Of a stretch of 24,142 nucleotides of DNA, positions 22,985 to 24,142 are shown piece by piece. The position numbers and the translations under genes were made by a program. Origin of the DNA: Candidatus Zipacnadia bacterium (GTDB lineage Bacteria; Armatimonadota; UBA5377; JALGUK01); contig JALGUK010000005.1 in NCBI GenBank assembly GCA_029820875.1, positions 1 to 24,142 of the forward strand, in the 5' to 3' direction. The notes below the pieces were generated by a model. That model had not been told where the DNA came from and ran no database searches. It was given only the letters and a program-made list of their open reading frames with translations. Each line of letters begins with the position of its first letter. The first letter of the stretch is position 1.

Positions 22985-23830
22985 ATGAAAAAGGGAATCA
23001 GTTACTGGGCATTCGAAAACGCCCTGGATGGCTCAGCCGACATTGCGACAGCGATGAAACAAGCCAAGCAAGCCGGTTTCGAGGCGATTGAACTGGCACT
23101 CTCACCGGAAGGGGAGCTTACGCAGGAAACCGACCGCTCAGGCTGTGAAGCAATTGCGGCCGTTGCAAAGGACGTCGGCATTGACATAGCCGGCCTGGCG
23201 TCATTGATGCTCTGGGATGTCTCCCCGACTGATGACGATCCCGCCGTGCGGCAAAGGGCGCGGGACATCGCGCGGGCGCAGATAGAACGGGCCGTCTGGT
23301 TGGGAGTGGACGCGATTCTATACGTCCCGGGCTATGTTCATGTGACCTTCATGCCCGACTCGCCTGTAATTCCTTATGATGTCGTCTGGGACCGGGCTTT
23401 GGAAGCGCTCAAGGAGCTGGCCCCGTTCGCGGAGGAGCACGGCGTGAAGATCGGGGTCGAGAATGTGGGGAACATGTTCCTCCTCTCGCCGCTTGAGATG
23501 CGTGCATTCATTGACGAGGTGGGTAGCCCGAATGTCGGCGCGTACATGGACGTGGGCAACGCCGTTTACACAATGGGCTATCCGGAGCAGTGGTTGCGCA
23601 TCCTGGGCGAGCGAGTGGTGCGGATTCACTGGAAGGACTTCAAGCGTGATGTGGCCACTCTCGACGGCTTCTGCGCACTTGGCGAGGGCGATGTCAATTG
23701 GCCGGAGGTTATAAGCGCCTGCAAAGAGATAGGGTACGACGGGTACGTCGTCGCCGAGATGATTCCCTACGCCCCGGGCCAGCTTGAGCAAACATCGGAG
23801 GCGATGGATAGAATCCTCGGGCGCACATAG
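22985..23830 (+). CDS. Sugar phosphate isomerase/epimerase-like TIM-barrel protein
   Basis: 281 residues, AP-endonuclease-2/xylose-isomerase-like TIM barrel (IolE, UlaE and tagatose 3-epimerase relatives). Metal and substrate residues are visible at the usual strand ends: Glu159 in GVENVGN, Asp189 in YMDVGN, His215 in VRIHWKDF and Glu258 in YVVAEM. Acts on a small sugar or sugar phosphate; the exact substrate cannot be assigned. The ATG at 22985 has GGGGG 7 nt upstream. It is followed after 40 nt by a Gfo/Idh/MocA gene, a very common pair in sugar catabolic loci, and is divergent from the pilus-linked genes. Confidence 0.92.
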   Translation: MKKGISYWAFENALDGSADIATAMKQAKQAGFEAIELALSPEGELTQETDRSGCEAIAAVAKDVGIDIAGLASLMLWDVSPTDDDPAVRQRARDIARAQIERAVWLGVDAILYVPGYVHVTFMPDSPVIPYDVVWDRALEALKELAPFAEEHGVKIGVENVGNMFLLSPLEMRAFIDEVGSPNVGAYMDVGNAVYTMGYPEQWLRILGERVVRIHWKDFKRDVATLDGFCALGEGDVNWPEVISACKEIGYDGYVVAEMIPYAPGQLEQTSEAMDRILGRT

Positions 23831-23870
23831 TTCGCTTGCCGCCTACTTGCTTATATAAGGAGGCTGAACC

Positions 23871-24142
23871 ATGGTAAGAGTCGGACTTGTAGGCTTCGGT
23901 TTTATGGGACAGACGCACTTCGGAATCTACAAGAATCTGCCCGGCGCTGAGCTGGTCGCCATAGCCGACGTCCAGGCGCAGCGGCGTCAGGCGAATGTCG
24001 CCCCCGTGGGCGGGAATATCCCCGGTGAGGGCGACACATTCGACCTGAGCGGCATTCAGACCTACGAGAATCTGCAGGCCATGCTTGCAGGCACCGACGT
24101 GGACATCGTAGACATCTGCCTTCCCACGTTCCTGCACGCCGA
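23871..24142 (+). CDS. Gfo/Idh/MocA family oxidoreductase (3' truncated by window)
   Basis: The first 90 codons are present. The N-terminal Rossmann fold is clear: VRVGLVGFGFMGQTHFGIYK with the GxGxxG-type loop, then ELVAIADV, a DLSGIQTYENLQAMLAG segment and VDIVDICLPTFLHA. NAD(P)-dependent oxidation or reduction of a sugar or inositol derivative is expected. The ATG at 23871 has a strong AAGGAGG 6-7 nt upstream. The C-terminal substrate domain lies outside the window. It is probably co-transcribed with the upstream isomerase. Confidence 0.93.
   Translation, partial: MVRVGLVGFGFMGQTHFGIYKNLPGAELVAIADVQAQRRQANVAPVGGNIPGEGDTFDLSGIQTYENLQAMLAGTDVDIVDICLPTFLHA

Overview
The window looks like a chromosomal segment of a Gram-negative-type (diderm) bacterium of moderately high GC content. 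A PilQ secretin implies an outer membrane. GTG and TTG starts are common. The mix of TIM-barrel sugar isomerase and Gfo/Idh genes beside a type IV pilus (T4P) locus with MglA/MglB would fit Armatimonadota or a similar deep-branching phylum. That placement is a low-confidence inference, since no rRNA or marker gene is present.

Layout. From about 22.4 kb down to base 4 every gene is on the minus strand. Reading in the direction of transcription, the first block (22377-14641) is a polarity/regulatory module. It encodes a TPR-roadblock protein, a 1181-residue membrane-anchored repeat protein, a free-standing roadblock/LC7 protein, an MglA GTPase, its MglB partner, a DUF4388 (PATAN) protein and a degenerate small GTPase. 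The second block (14371-3437) is a complete T4P machine core: pilM, pilN, pilO, pilP-like, pilQ, pilB, pilT and pilC. Third comes a sigma-70 factor fused to a GGDEF domain (3361-2000). Last come two metabolic genes, a zinc alcohol/polyol dehydrogenase and ribulose-phosphate 3-epimerase. On the plus strand, divergent from all this, are a sugar-phosphate isomerase/epimerase-like gene (22985-23830) and the start of a Gfo/Idh/MocA oxidoreductase cut by the window end. No pilin, prepilin peptidase, tRNA, rRNA, CRISPR or insertion sequence was seen.

How it may work. PilB (extension) and PilT (retraction) drive the PilC platform. PilM/N/O/P align it with the PilQ secretin. In myxobacteria MglA-GTP marks the active pole and MglB is its GAP. 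Here this pair sits directly upstream of the pilus genes together with extra roadblock proteins and a PATAN protein, a family that touches the pilus motor in cyanobacteria. A polarity or motor-switching module for this pilus is therefore a reasonable inference.

Two parts look new. The large protein carries 18 copies of a 16-residue motif, in three blocks of six, embedded in acidic low-complexity linker with about ten 'PLF' short motifs. The sigma factor's GGDEF domain has lost its catalytic signature (EGGTF) but keeps a perfect RxxD inhibitory site, so it may be a c-di-GMP-sensing sigma factor.
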